Source of the DNA: Fibrobacterota bacterium | GTDB lineage: Bacteria > Fibrobacterota > Chitinivibrionia > Chitinivibrionales > FEN-1185 | DNA: 28,524 nucleotides | NCBI GenBank assembly: GCA_003165595.1 | Contig: PLWQ01000037.1 | Coordinates: 25,994 to 54,517, forward strand | Direction of reading: 5' to 3' | Shown here: positions 14,282-23,013 of the stretch, piece by piece | How the letters are laid out: the number at the start of each line of letters is the position of its first letter | Position numbering within the stretch: position 1 is the first letter of the stretch | Notes under the pieces: model-generated | The model's input: the letters and a program-made list of their open reading frames with translations, nothing else | The model's database searches: none | Told to the model about the DNA's origin: nothing | Position numbers and translations under genes: made by a program

Positions 14282-16150
14282 ATGTGCGGCATAGCCGGCA
14301 TCTGGAACCTGGACAAGACCCCGGTCGACACCACCGCGATAGGCACCGTAACCGATGCGCTCAAGCGCCGCGGGCCGGATGCAAACGGCGTCTGGTTCGA
14401 CAACAGCGTGGGCCTTGCGCTTGGCCATAGAAGGCTGTCGATAATCGACTTGAGCGAGGCCGGGAAACAACCCATGTCCTATGGCGACGGGCGCTACTGG
14501 ATAACATTCAACGGCGAAATCTACAACTACATTGAATTGCGCAATGAACTGGAAAGAAAAGGGCATGGCTTTAAGACGCAGGCCGACACTGAGGTCATCC
14601 TTGCCGCCTACGCAGAGTGGGGCGATGCCATGCTCGATAGGCTCAACGGGATGTGGGCATTTGCCATATTTGATGCTTCAAACAAAAAGTTGTTCCTGTC
14701 CAGAGACCGGTACGGGGTAAAACCGCTTTACTATTACGTCTCAGCCCAACGGATCGCCTTTGCCTCTGAGGTGACCGCAATTCACAAACTGCTCGGCCCG
14801 GATCATCCTCTCAACAAGACGGTACTGGGCGACATCGGCGCCGGAAGTTTTCTCAATCACGGCACAAATCAAACATACCTGCACAACGTCTTTTCGCTTC
14901 CTGCAGGGTTCAATGCCGTCGTTACTATCGATTCGTTCAAGACGTACGAATGGTACAACCTTAAGAAGCAGCAAGTGCCCAAGTCGTTCAAAGACCAGGC
15001 AGCGTCATTCCGCGAGATCTTCATCGACGCGTGCAAAATTCGGCTGAGGAGCGATGTTCCAATCGGGACATGCCTGTCGGGCGGGCTTGACAGCGGCAGC
15101 ATCACCGCGGCGATAAATTCGTTCTCCGGCAGCGCTCATTCCCAGTACTCGCACCATTCATTTTGCGCCGCTTTCCCCGGCAGCCCGATTGACGAGAGCA
15201 ATGCGGCGCGAGACCTTGCCCAGACCATGGGATCAAAAATCGACATTGTCGACATTACTCCGCCTTCCCCGGCCCAGCTCGAGGAGGCAATGACGCAATG
15301 CGACGGGCCGATGCACTCCCTCGCGTTTTACCCGATCTGGGTCCTGTACAGGTTTATAAAACAGCATGGCATAACGGTAACGCTGGACGGCCAGGGGCCG
15401 GACGAAATGCTGGGCGGGTACAGGCCGATACGGGAAGGATTGCAGGCCGCGCTTGACATGAGAGATCCCTTGTGGTTTTACGACGTTTTCAGGACCTATT
15501 CACTCCAGGGCGAAACATCGCAGTTCAGTTCAAAGAAGTACGCGCGCAACGCCTTTATTGCAATGGCAAAGCAAGGCATCAAAAAAGCCTTGAGAATGCG
15601 GCTGGAAAAAACCGCCGGCGCGCAAAACGGGCTGTCCCCTGCGAAGAAGCCGCCGTTCAAGATGAACGCTTTCGACGACTCCCTGTATACCCAGTTCTTC
15701 CAGGTCCCGCTTCCGGGAATACTCAATCAATACGACCGCTGCTCCATGGCGCACGGCGTGGAATGCAGGATGCCGTTCATGGATTACAGAATTGTTGAGT
15801 TTATTTTCTCTCTTCCCGTGCAATCGAAAGTGGGCGGCGGGTACACCAAGAGAATAGTCCGCGAAGCCATGAAAGGATTGGTTCCTGATTGTACACGGCT
15901 CAACAGGCTCAAGATCGGCTTTAATGCCCCCATCGTGGATTGGTTCAGGGGCCCGCTCAACGAATGGATGCGGAGCTACATTGACAAGAGGTCGTTTGTG
16001 GAAAACGATATCTTTGACGGAAAAAGAGCAAGAAACGACTTTGCAAAATTTGTCGCAAATCCAAGCCCAAACTGGGATGATGCCTGGCAATTCTGGCCAA
16101 AGGTGCACATCACCTGGTGGCTGGAGCAACTCAAGGCCCGCGCATTGTGA
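14282..16150 (+). CDS. asnB: Glutamine-hydrolysing asparagine synthase-type amidotransferase
   Basis: This 622-residue two-domain enzyme starts with the catalytic C2 (MCGIAGIW), which fixes the start. The glutaminase domain shows GHRRLSIIDLSE (48-59), FNGEIYNY (76-83) and ADTEVI (101-106). The synthetase domain has the ATP-pyrophosphatase loop CLSGGLDSGS (264-273) and a conserved DGQGPDEMLGGY. AsnB homologues in polysaccharide loci, such as WbpS of Pseudomonas, amidate uronic acids, so a sugar carboxylate is a candidate substrate. Plain asparagine synthesis remains possible. The next gene starts inside its stop codon. The sequence returns to higher GC here. Confidence 0.93.
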   Translation: MCGIAGIWNLDKTPVDTTAIGTVTDALKRRGPDANGVWFDNSVGLALGHRRLSIIDLSEAGKQPMSYGDGRYWITFNGEIYNYIELRNELERKGHGFKTQADTEVILAAYAEWGDAMLDRLNGMWAFAIFDASNKKLFLSRDRYGVKPLYYYVSAQRIAFASEVTAIHKLLGPDHPLNKTVLGDIGAGSFLNHGTNQTYLHNVFSLPAGFNAVVTIDSFKTYEWYNLKKQQVPKSFKDQAASFREIFIDACKIRLRSDVPIGTCLSGGLDSGSITAAINSFSGSAHSQYSHHSFCAAFPGSPIDESNAARDLAQTMGSKIDIVDITPPSPAQLEEAMTQCDGPMHSLAFYPIWVLYRFIKQHGITVTLDGQGPDEMLGGYRPIREGLQAALDMRDPLWFYDVFRTYSLQGETSQFSSKKYARNAFIAMAKQGIKKALRMRLEKTAGAQNGLSPAKKPPFKMNAFDDSLYTQFFQVPLPGILNQYDRCSMAHGVECRMPFMDYRIVEFIFSLPVQSKVGGGYTKRIVREAMKGLVPDCTRLNRLKIGFNAPIVDWFRGPLNEWMRSYIDKRSFVENDIFDGKRARNDFAKFVANPSPNWDDAWQFWPKVHITWWLEQLKARAL

Positions 16151-17121
16151 GTACGGACCTCGCACCAATCGCCCTCTTTGTCTACAAAAGACCGGATCAT
16201 ACGTTGCAGGCGCTGTCGCATCTGGCCGAATGCGATCTTGCCCGCCAGTCCACATTGTTCATCTTTTCCGACGGCCCCAAACCATCGGCTGCTCCCCAGG
16301 AACTGGCGGATGTGAAAAAGGTGAGGGCCATTATCCGGCAAAAGGAGTGGGCCGGCAAAGTAGTGATAAGGGAACAGGCCCAGAATAAAGGGCTGGCCAA
16401 ATCGATTGTCGATGGAGTCACGGAACTGTGCGATACCCACGGCAAGGTCATTGTCCTTGAAGACGATCTCGTAGTAAGCAGGTCGTTTCTGAACTACATG
16501 AACGACGCTTTGAACAAATACGAGAAGAACGACAATGTTTTTCAAATCTCCGGCTACATGTTCCCGGTGACGCACAAAACCGGGCAAGACGCATTCTTTC
16601 TCCCTTTGACAACAACCTGGGGCTGGGCGACGTGGAAAAGGGCATGGAAGTTCTTTGACTGGAATCCTCAATATGCCCTTGAGAAATTGAAAGACGGAAA
16701 GGTTAGAAGTAAATTCAATCTGGACAATTCTTTCCCCTACGCCGAAATGCTGGAAGCACGATTGAACAACACGAACCAGTCGTGGGGCATTCTTTTCTGG
16801 TGGACGGTTTTCAATCAAAATGGACTTGCCGTGCATCCCAAAAAGTCAATGGTCAATAATATAGGCTTTGATAACAGCGGAACACATTGCTCGGCGAACC
16901 AATTCCAAACATATGATGTGAAAATTGCAAATCAACATAATGATATAGCCTTGCCCAGCGAAGTCAGAATTGATAGCGTAGCCTTTGATTCCATAAGAAA
17001 GTATCTAAGAGCGCCAAACACGAGTAGTCTTTACAAGAGAACTGCAAATAGACTAACTATGATGTTGCGTAGATTCGAACTTCGAACGAGACGCGCACCC
17101 AATTGTGGCGCTGGCAAGTGA
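16147..17121 (+). CDS. Putative GT-A-fold glycosyltransferase
   Basis: The 324 residues run from a GTG overlapping the asnB stop by 4 bases. The N-terminus APIALFVYKRPDHTLQALSH and FIFSDGPK resemble GT-A enzymes. KVIVLEDDLVVSRSFLNYMN (100-119) holds the acidic metal-binding LEDD motif (104-107). TTWGWATWKRAW (156-167) is a signature of a group annotated as sugar transferases related to eukaryotic GNT-I. No transmembrane segment is seen. The translational coupling to asnB suggests they work on the same sugar, for instance amidation followed by transfer, but that is inference. Confidence 0.85.
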   Translation: MSTDLAPIALFVYKRPDHTLQALSHLAECDLARQSTLFIFSDGPKPSAAPQELADVKKVRAIIRQKEWAGKVVIREQAQNKGLAKSIVDGVTELCDTHGKVIVLEDDLVVSRSFLNYMNDALNKYEKNDNVFQISGYMFPVTHKTGQDAFFLPLTTTWGWATWKRAWKFFDWNPQYALEKLKDGKVRSKFNLDNSFPYAEMLEARLNNTNQSWGILFWWTVFNQNGLAVHPKKSMVNNIGFDNSGTHCSANQFQTYDVKIANQHNDIALPSEVRIDSVAFDSIRKYLRAPNTSSLYKRTANRLTMMLRRFELRTRRAPNCGAGK

Positions 17122-17176
17122 GCTGCCAAGAAGGCCAACGCCGATTCCGTCAAGAGTCTTTTGAAACGGGTCAATA

Positions 17177-17779
17177 ATGATAAAACGCAAAATCTTTCTT
17201 CTCATGAGTAGATTGTTTGTGTGGCTAGGCAGGTGTTCAGGCGACTTGCCATCCGGCGCAATACCAGAGGGCGTGCACGTCGGTAAGAACTCGGACTTTT
17301 CTGTTGGTAGGCTTAAATACAAGAATGGATGCAGCGTATCTATCCAAAACGACAGCCTGATACCGGGACAAATCATGTTTGATAGAGAGAACGCGCACAT
17401 AGAGATCGGCAACAGGGTCTTTATGAACGGCACCCTGATTTCGGCCGGAAAAATATCAATTGGCGACGACGTCCTGATCTCGTGGGGCGTGACGATAGTC
17501 GATCATAATTCACATTCGATAGTATTTGCGAAAAGGGCGGATGACGTGGTGGCATGGAGCAAAGGAAAGAAAGATTGGACAAATGTGGAAATAGCTCCTG
17601 TGATAATAGAGAGCAAGGCGTGGATCGGTTTCAACGCAATTGTACTCAAAGGGGTTACCATCGGAGAGGGGTCAATTATTGGCGCCGGCTCCGTGGTGAC
17701 GAAAAGCATTCCAAGCTGGAGCATTGCTGCCGGTAACCCCGCAAGAGTTATCCGGGAAATCCCTCTCAATGAACGATAG
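17177..17779 (+). CDS. Left-handed beta-helix (hexapeptide) acyltransferase
   Basis: This 200-residue protein has hexapeptide repeats from about residue 75 onward: [58 protein letters not shown], and the closing [27 protein letters not shown]. This is the profile of the maltose/galactoside O-acetyltransferase group. These trimeric enzymes use acetyl-CoA, with the His of the DHNSH segment as catalytic base. It probably O- or N-acetylates a sugar nucleotide or repeat unit in the cytoplasm. The gene overlaps the following methyltransferase start by 11 bases. Confidence 0.9.
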   Translation: MIKRKIFLLMSRLFVWLGRCSGDLPSGAIPEGVHVGKNSDFSVGRLKYKNGCSVSIQNDSLIPGQIMFDRENAHIEIGNRVFMNGTLISAGKISIGDDVLISWGVTIVDHNSHSIVFAKRADDVVAWSKGKKDWTNVEIAPVIIESKAWIGFNAIVLKGVTIGEGSIIGAGSVVTKSIPSWSIAAGNPARVIREIPLNER

Positions 17780-18611
17780 CAAGCCCGTCTCCTGGGAAGA
17801 ATCCGTTCTCTGGCTCAGAAACCAGCCCGACAAACAGGACATTGCCAAGCAGTGCTATTACGATGACCCCATCGAAAGCGCAGCCCTTCGTTACTACTCA
17901 TCCGAGGAATGGCATGCTGTCGACAAGTTGCTCAGGCACAGATTTCCCTGCGCTGTCCTGGACATCGGAGCAGGCAGAGGTATATCGAGTTTCGCTTTTG
18001 CAAAGAGCGGATGCGCGGTAACGGCGCTCGAACCGAACCGGAGCGCCATTGTCGGGTCCGGCTGCATAAAGGCTTTGTTCGACAAGACCGATTCGCACGT
18101 TACCGTGGTCAACGACGTCGGCGAACGGCTTCCCTTTCCGGATGAGACATTCGACATCGTGTACGGCCGCGCGGTTTTGCATCATGCGAAAGACTTGCCG
18201 AGGTTCTGCAGCGAAGCTGCGCGAGTCCTGCGAAAACGCGGCCTGTTCTTGTTCACGCGTGAGCATGTGATTTCCAGGAAAGAGGATCTGCCCGTCTTCC
18301 TGCAATCTCACGCACTTCACTTCCTATACAAAGGAGAGAACGCGCTCCTTCTTTCGGAATACGTGGACGCAATCAAGTCGACAAGGGCGAAGAAACTCAA
18401 GATACTCGACCCTTTGTCAACGCCGATCAACTACGCGCCTCTCGACACCCAAACGGTATACTCCAATGTGCGGAAGGGCATAAGAAGACGTTTGGGTAAT
18501 TTGATCAGCGCGAAATGCATCAGCGGCACCGTCGTAAGGTTGGCTTTGCGCCGGATTTCCATGCGGTCCGATGAACCGGGCAGAAGGTATTCCTTTCTGG
18601 GAAGCAAATAG
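17769..18611 (+). CDS. Class I SAM-dependent methyltransferase (Methyltransf_11 type)
   Basis: The 280 residues run from ATG 17769, which overlaps the acyltransferase end. Motif [17 protein letters not shown] (63-78), the acidic loop ALEPN (86-90), [20 protein letters not shown] and [15 protein letters not shown] follow the order of small-molecule methyltransferases. The LHH motif after the FDIV strand is typical of enzymes in lipopolysaccharide and ubiquinone-like groups. The basic C-terminal 60 residues ([18 protein letters not shown]) are unusual and could contact membrane or polymer, which is inference. It is the third intact non-C-methyltransferase in the locus; the acceptor is unknown. 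Confidence 0.85.
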   Translation: MNDSKPVSWEESVLWLRNQPDKQDIAKQCYYDDPIESAALRYYSSEEWHAVDKLLRHRFPCAVLDIGAGRGISSFAFAKSGCAVTALEPNRSAIVGSGCIKALFDKTDSHVTVVNDVGERLPFPDETFDIVYGRAVLHHAKDLPRFCSEAARVLRKRGLFLFTREHVISRKEDLPVFLQSHALHFLYKGENALLLSEYVDAIKSTRAKKLKILDPLSTPINYAPLDTQTVYSNVRKGIRRRLGNLISAKCISGTVVRLALRRISMRSDEPGRRYSFLGSK

Positions 18612-18632
18612 GAATGAACTCAAAAATGCAGT

Positions 18633-18722
18633 TCACCACAGAGACACAGAGATCACGGAGATTAACAATTTGACTTCCGAACTTCTTGTTTTCTCTGTGC
18701 GCTCTGTGCCTCTGTGGTGGAT
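18633..18722. repeat. Imperfect inverted repeat of the CACCACAGAG type
   Basis: A left arm at 18633-18660 (core CACCACAGAGACACAGAG) and a right arm at 18692-18722 (core CTCTGTGCCTCTGTGGTG) are near-complementary over about 30 bases, with a loop of about 30 bases. The sequence is of a kind that recurs between genes in many unrelated environmental bacteria. It probably folds into a long hairpin when transcribed. It sits between the methyltransferase at 17769 and the SDR at 18741, whose short spacing makes the right arm part of the SDR leader. Confidence 0.85.
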
Positions 18723-18740
18723 TCTATCGCGGAATTTAGG

Positions 18741-19673
18741 ATGAACTCCTTACCTGAAAACAGCAAAGTACTCGTAACCGGCGGATCGGGCTTTATAGGT
18801 TCGCATCTGATCGAATTGCTTTGCAAGAGCGATGTTCAAATCGACATAATCGATTTTGTGGAGCCGTCGCCGAAGATGGCCGCCCCGCACCGGTACATGA
18901 AAGTGGACCTGGTGTCATATTTGAGTTCCTCATCGTGCGACTTGTCCCGATACGACTACATTTTTCACCTTGCCGGCAATGCCCACCCGTTCCCGTCGGT
19001 GGAAAATCCGGTCAAGGATTTCAACATGAACCTCAATACCACGCTGCTGTTTCTGGAGTCGCTCAAGCGAATAAAGGAGCGGCCCAAGCTGATCAATGTT
19101 TCCTCGGCAGCGGTGTACGGAGATCCGTTGACATTTCCAATAAAAGAGTCGGACCCCACCGTTCCGCTTTCGCCGTACGGCGTGAGCAAGCTGGCTGCGG
19201 AGAACTACGTGTCTGTATATTCCCGTTTGTACGGCGTTTCCGCGCTGTCGGTGAGGCCGTTTTCCATCTACGGTCCCCGGCTGCGCAAGCAGGTGGTTTT
19301 CGACCTGCTTACAAAGTTGCACGCCGACCCGCATACGCTGGAAGTCTACGGCGACGGCAAGCAGATGAGGGATTTCTTGTATGTAAAAGACCTGGTTGGC
19401 GCCATGCTTGTGGTTGCGGCGCAGGGAAAGGGAAACGGCGAGACCTACAACATCGCTTCGGGCACGAGCTACTCGATACAGGAAGTGATCGATACCATGT
19501 GCGGCGTGCTGGGAATAAAACCGGATCTTCGCTACAGCGGAAAAGTGCGTCCGGGCGAACCGGAAAAATGGATCGTTGATATCGCAAAGATACAACACAC
19601 GGGATTCAAACCGGAAGTGAGCCTGCAAGACGGTCTTGCGGAAACAATCGGTTGGTTCAAGTCGGGGAAATAA
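18741..19673 (+). CDS. NAD-dependent epimerase/dehydratase (extended SDR)
   Basis: This is an extended short-chain dehydrogenase acting on nucleotide sugars. The 310 residues carry VLVTGGSGFIGSHL (10-23), FHLAGN (75-80), NVSSAAVYGD (119-128), and the catalytic Y146-X3-K150 in SPYGVSKLAAE. RPFSIYGPR and YNIASG are also family marks. It most resembles UDP-glucose 4-epimerase-like proteins but could be a 4-ketoreductase. Since no 4-ketoreductase accompanies rfbFG and the C-methyltransferase, it is a candidate for finishing that sugar. An upstream GTG at 18714 would read through the repeat arm, so the ATG at 18741, with GGA 7 bases ahead, is chosen. Confidence 0.88.
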   Translation: MNSLPENSKVLVTGGSGFIGSHLIELLCKSDVQIDIIDFVEPSPKMAAPHRYMKVDLVSYLSSSSCDLSRYDYIFHLAGNAHPFPSVENPVKDFNMNLNTTLLFLESLKRIKERPKLINVSSAAVYGDPLTFPIKESDPTVPLSPYGVSKLAAENYVSVYSRLYGVSALSVRPFSIYGPRLRKQVVFDLLTKLHADPHTLEVYGDGKQMRDFLYVKDLVGAMLVVAAQGKGNGETYNIASGTSYSIQEVIDTMCGVLGIKPDLRYSGKVRPGEPEKWIVDIAKIQHTGFKPEVSLQDGLAETIGWFKSGK

Positions 19674-19679
19674 TTTTTT

Positions 19680-20975
19680 ATGGACAGATCGGCGGCAGGG
19701 AAGAACATTTGTCTGGTGATGCAGGGCAGCCGCAACTGGATAGGCGGCATGGAATATATCTCAAACCTTGCCATTGCCTTGCATTCCTTTCGTCAATCCG
19801 CAAAGGGGTCGTTCAAAATCTTCCTGATGACGACAAAAGCGGTCGATCATGAGAGCATCGCACACGTTGCCGAATCGGTGGACGGGGTCTTTTACGAAGA
19901 GGACGAATTGCCCGCGCTCACGTATCCCAATCGCGCCCTGTGGTTCGTGCGCCGCGTGTTACTGAGGGATGCTTTTCCGAGATGGCATGGGTTCATAAAG
20001 AGAAATCGAATAGACGTCATCTACCCGACGTGCGCCGCAAGACCCGGCCCGTCAAAGCCGGTTGCGATCGGCTGGATATACGATTTTCAGCACAAATATC
20101 TGCCCCAGTTCTTTAAGCCGTGGGAAATCAAGGAGAGAGAAACGGGTTTTGTCAACATAGCCCAAAAGACTCAAACGGTTGTGGTGAGCAGCAAGACGGC
20201 GCAAGACGATTTGGCCGAATTCCTGCCGTGGGCCAGCGGCAAATCCAGGGTCCTGTCTTTCAGAAGTTCGTGCCAGGAGTTCTGGTACAGCCATGATCCT
20301 TTGCAAATACAACAGAAATACTCTCTTCCGGACCGCTTCTTCCTGGTGAGCAATCAATTTTGGCAACATAAGAATCACCTTATAATCTTTGCGGCTCTAA
20401 GAATACTACGAGGAAAAGACATACATCCAACGGTTGTTTGCACCGGCCAGCTTCTTGACTACCGTGACCCTTCATACAGCGATCGAATTCTTCGAACCAT
20501 CAGCGAAAATGGTCTCCACAACCAGGTCTATTTGCTGGGTTTGATCCCAAAACAAGACCAGATTGCCTTGACGCGAAGATGTGTCGCGGTGATCCAGCCG
20601 TCGCTTTTTGAAGGTTGGAGTACGCTGGTGGAAAACGCAAGGGCATTGGGGAAAACCTTGATACTATCCGATATTCCGGTGCATTTGGAGCAGAACCCGC
20701 GCTATTCCATCTTCTTTAAGCACAATGATGCCGGTGATCTTGCAACCCACATGGAAAGCGTGTGGAATTCCAAAAGTCCGGGACCGGATTTAAAGAAAGA
20801 GGACGAAGCAAAATCCGAGAACCGGGAATTGATGCTGGAATTCGGCCGTCAGTTTGCATCAATTGCGATTGGCTCGCCCGCCGAGTCGCGCGAATCTCGA
20901 CTCGCCACCGGACGGAGCACCTCGGGGGTCCTTGCGGATAGGGCTCAAAGCACGAGAGCGCGGACCCATACATGA
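19680..20975 (+). CDS. Family 4 (GT-B) glycosyltransferase with odd C-terminal tail
   Basis: This 431-residue protein has a GT-B architecture. The N-terminal domain includes IGGMEYISNLAIAL (21-34). The C-terminal domain has FLVSNQFWQHKNH (221-233) and the donor-binding PSLFEGWSTLVENARALG (307-324), with the conserved acidic pair E311/E318. It probably uses a nucleotide sugar with retention of configuration on the cytoplasmic side. The last 40 or so residues (from about 390) are rich in Arg, Ser and Thr and carry no family similarity. The DNA under them contains a palindrome, CGAGTCG/CGACTCG at 20882-20904. A frameshift or replaced end is possible. Confidence 0.87.
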   Translation: MDRSAAGKNICLVMQGSRNWIGGMEYISNLAIALHSFRQSAKGSFKIFLMTTKAVDHESIAHVAESVDGVFYEEDELPALTYPNRALWFVRRVLLRDAFPRWHGFIKRNRIDVIYPTCAARPGPSKPVAIGWIYDFQHKYLPQFFKPWEIKERETGFVNIAQKTQTVVVSSKTAQDDLAEFLPWASGKSRVLSFRSSCQEFWYSHDPLQIQQKYSLPDRFFLVSNQFWQHKNHLIIFAALRILRGKDIHPTVVCTGQLLDYRDPSYSDRILRTISENGLHNQVYLLGLIPKQDQIALTRRCVAVIQPSLFEGWSTLVENARALGKTLILSDIPVHLEQNPRYSIFFKHNDAGDLATHMESVWNSKSPGPDLKKEDEAKSENRELMLEFGRQFASIAIGSPAESRESRLATGRSTSGVLADRAQSTRARTHT

Positions 20976-21020
20976 AAAGTGTTGTTATGCGCCTCCCAAC
21001 CATTAAATCGAGGTATTGAC

Positions 21021-21800
21021 ATGGGTATAATTTCAAGGCTCAAAAACACATCCCACCTGTCTGGCTTTCGGGGATTAGTTGCAAGGGTGTTGCGTCATAC
21101 GGCAAATCGTATTGATTGCGTTGATACTAATGAGACGAAACGAGCCAATGAATTTCTTGCATGGGTTCGCTTCGCTGTCCCAGGGATGTTGAGCCAGGGA
21201 AATGTGGACGCAATGGAATACGCGATAGCGAATATGCCGCCCGGCAAACCCATACTGGAAATAGGTTCGTTTTGTGGACTATCGACGGTTGTCTTATCCT
21301 ACTTACTTCAGAAGCTGGCAAAGACCACTCCGGTTTTTTCCTGTGACAAGTGGGAATTCGAAGGACAGCAACTTGGAGCACTCCTCGGCGACTCACCGAC
21401 GATGACTCATGATGCCTATCAAGCGTATGTGAGAGATACATTCCTTCGCACAATGAAGACTTTCGCGGCCAATGGACTACCTTATACCATAGAGTGCTTC
21501 TCTGATGAATTCTTTCGCCGCTGGTTTGAAAACGAGGAGACTGTTGATTTGTTTGGCCGCGCAGTAACTCTCGGGGGCACGATAGGCTTTTGTTACATTG
21601 ACGGGAATCATACGTATGAGTTCGCAAAGCGAGATTTTGATAATTCGGATCGGGCGCTAGTTTCCGGAGGATTTATTCTTTTCGATGATTCTGCAGACGG
21701 TAGTAAATGGGAAGTAAATCGATTGACTCGTGAAATCGCCTCTGGACATGAATATGAATTGGTTTCAAGGAACCCCAATTACCTTTTTAGAAAAAAGTGA
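21021..21800 (+). CDS. Class I methyltransferase (Methyltransf_24-like)
   Basis: The 259 residues run from an ATG with GAGG at 21010-21013. The SAM-binding strand is PILEIGSFCGLSTVVLSYLL (77-96). Later strands include PVFSCDKWEF and FCYIDGNHTYEFAKRDFDNS, with the Asp-Gly-Asn-His segment typical of the Methyltransf_24 and CmcI-like metal-dependent group. GGFILFDDSADGS closes the metal site. Sugar O-methylation is the most likely role; the substrate is unknown. It begins a second somewhat AT-richer stretch together with the acyltransferase downstream. Confidence 0.84.
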   Translation: MGIISRLKNTSHLSGFRGLVARVLRHTANRIDCVDTNETKRANEFLAWVRFAVPGMLSQGNVDAMEYAIANMPPGKPILEIGSFCGLSTVVLSYLLQKLAKTTPVFSCDKWEFEGQQLGALLGDSPTMTHDAYQAYVRDTFLRTMKTFAANGLPYTIECFSDEFFRRWFENEETVDLFGRAVTLGGTIGFCYIDGNHTYEFAKRDFDNSDRALVSGGFILFDDSADGSKWEVNRLTREIASGHEYELVSRNPNYLFRKK

Positions 21801-21902
21801 TGCTGGACTGAATCGCCTATAACAAGGGACTGCACTTGACTGGCAGGTTCGTGCTGTAGTCGGCATTGTCACGGTAAAATCTTCCATTCGACAAGGACAC
21901 CA

Positions 21903-22958
21903 ATGGGCATCTTTAGACTGATTCTTGCTATATGCGTTATTGCGGCTCATGCAATAAATTCAGGAATGCCCTTCTTGCCGGGAAGCACCGCCGTGGATGC
22001 CTTCTTTATTGTTTCGGGCTTTTACATGGCAATGATCTTGAGGGAAAAATATACGGGGAAGAACTCATTCATGCTGTTCATTACCAACAGATTCCTGAAA
22101 TTATTCCCCGTGTACTGGGCGGTACTCCTGTTGACGATAGCATTCTCGTGCGTTGGGGGGCTGTGGAAAGGACATTGGCTTCGATTGCAACCAATCCTGG
22201 ACGCGGGCCACATCGGGTTTGGGGCCTTGCTGCTGATTATCTTGACGAACTTGCTGTTGGTGGGTCAGGACATAATTGCTTTCCTGACATTGGACTCCAA
22301 GGGCGGTTTTGTCTGGAATGGAGCTACCCCGGCCGTGAGCCCGTTGTGTGTCATCGGCACAGCGTGGTCAATCGGAATTGAATTGGTCTTCTATCTGAGC
22401 GCCCCATTCCTTGTTCGAAGGAACTACAAGATTTTTGTCACCATAATCAGCCTAAGCCTGCTATTAAGAATGGTGCTTTACCTGAAAGGCTTTAGTGCGT
22501 ATGGATGGACAAACATGTGCCTTCCTCTGGAATTCGCGTTTTTCCTCTCAGGCATGCTAACATATAAGATGTATGCGAAAATCAAGACAAAGCAGATAAG
22601 CAAGATCCTTTGGTGGAGCATTCTGGGCAGCCTTATTCTCCTGACTTGCTTCTACCAGTGGATTCCGTATACAATGGCAAACAAGTATGTATATCTCTTC
22701 TTTGTTGCTCTGTCGGTCCCCATAGCCTTTAAAGCTTCAAAAGGTAACAGGATCGACAGGCTCATCGGCGAATTTTCCTATCCGGTATACATTTCCCATT
22801 TGTTGATTTTAGGTATTGTCGATTATTTTATTCGCGCAGGCAATCGCTATGAATGGATAGCAACGGCAATCCTGTCCATCCTTTTCTCTGCGATTTTGTT
22901 TTACTTCATCGTGCTGCCGGTCGACAAATTGCGGCAGTCCAGAGTAAGCGCGCAGTGA
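21903..22958 (+). CDS. Membrane O-acyltransferase (acyltransferase 3/OafA family)
   Basis: This 351-residue integral membrane protein has about ten hydrophobic spans. It begins with MGIFRLILAICVIAAHA, where H16 is the candidate catalytic His, then STAVDAFFIVSGFYMAMIL (28-46), the DAFFIVSG family motif, and NRFLKLFPVYW for the conserved R-X10-type segment. It ends in PVDKLRQ. OafA-type enzymes transfer acetyl or other acyl groups to surface glycans, taking the acyl group from the cytoplasmic side. No extra SGNH domain is present. AAGGA lies 5 bases ahead of the ATG. It is one of two such enzymes here. Confidence 0.92.
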   Translation: MGIFRLILAICVIAAHAINSGMPFLPGSTAVDAFFIVSGFYMAMILREKYTGKNSFMLFITNRFLKLFPVYWAVLLLTIAFSCVGGLWKGHWLRLQPILDAGHIGFGALLLIILTNLLLVGQDIIAFLTLDSKGGFVWNGATPAVSPLCVIGTAWSIGIELVFYLSAPFLVRRNYKIFVTIISLSLLLRMVLYLKGFSAYGWTNMCLPLEFAFFLSGMLTYKMYAKIKTKQISKILWWSILGSLILLTCFYQWIPYTMANKYVYLFFVALSVPIAFKASKGNRIDRLIGEFSYPVYISHLLILGIVDYFIRAGNRYEWIATAILSILFSAILFYFIVLPVDKLRQSRVSAQ

Positions 22959-23013
22959 TTAGGTTCCTTCAATTCACGATTCTTCAAGCAAATCGAGATT
23001 CGCTTCCGCTACC

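Noticed and set aside
15530-16836. Long minus-strand ORFs (241 and 286 codons) opposite asnB and the next gene
   Set aside because: They are antisense shadows of genes with clear motifs on the + strand.
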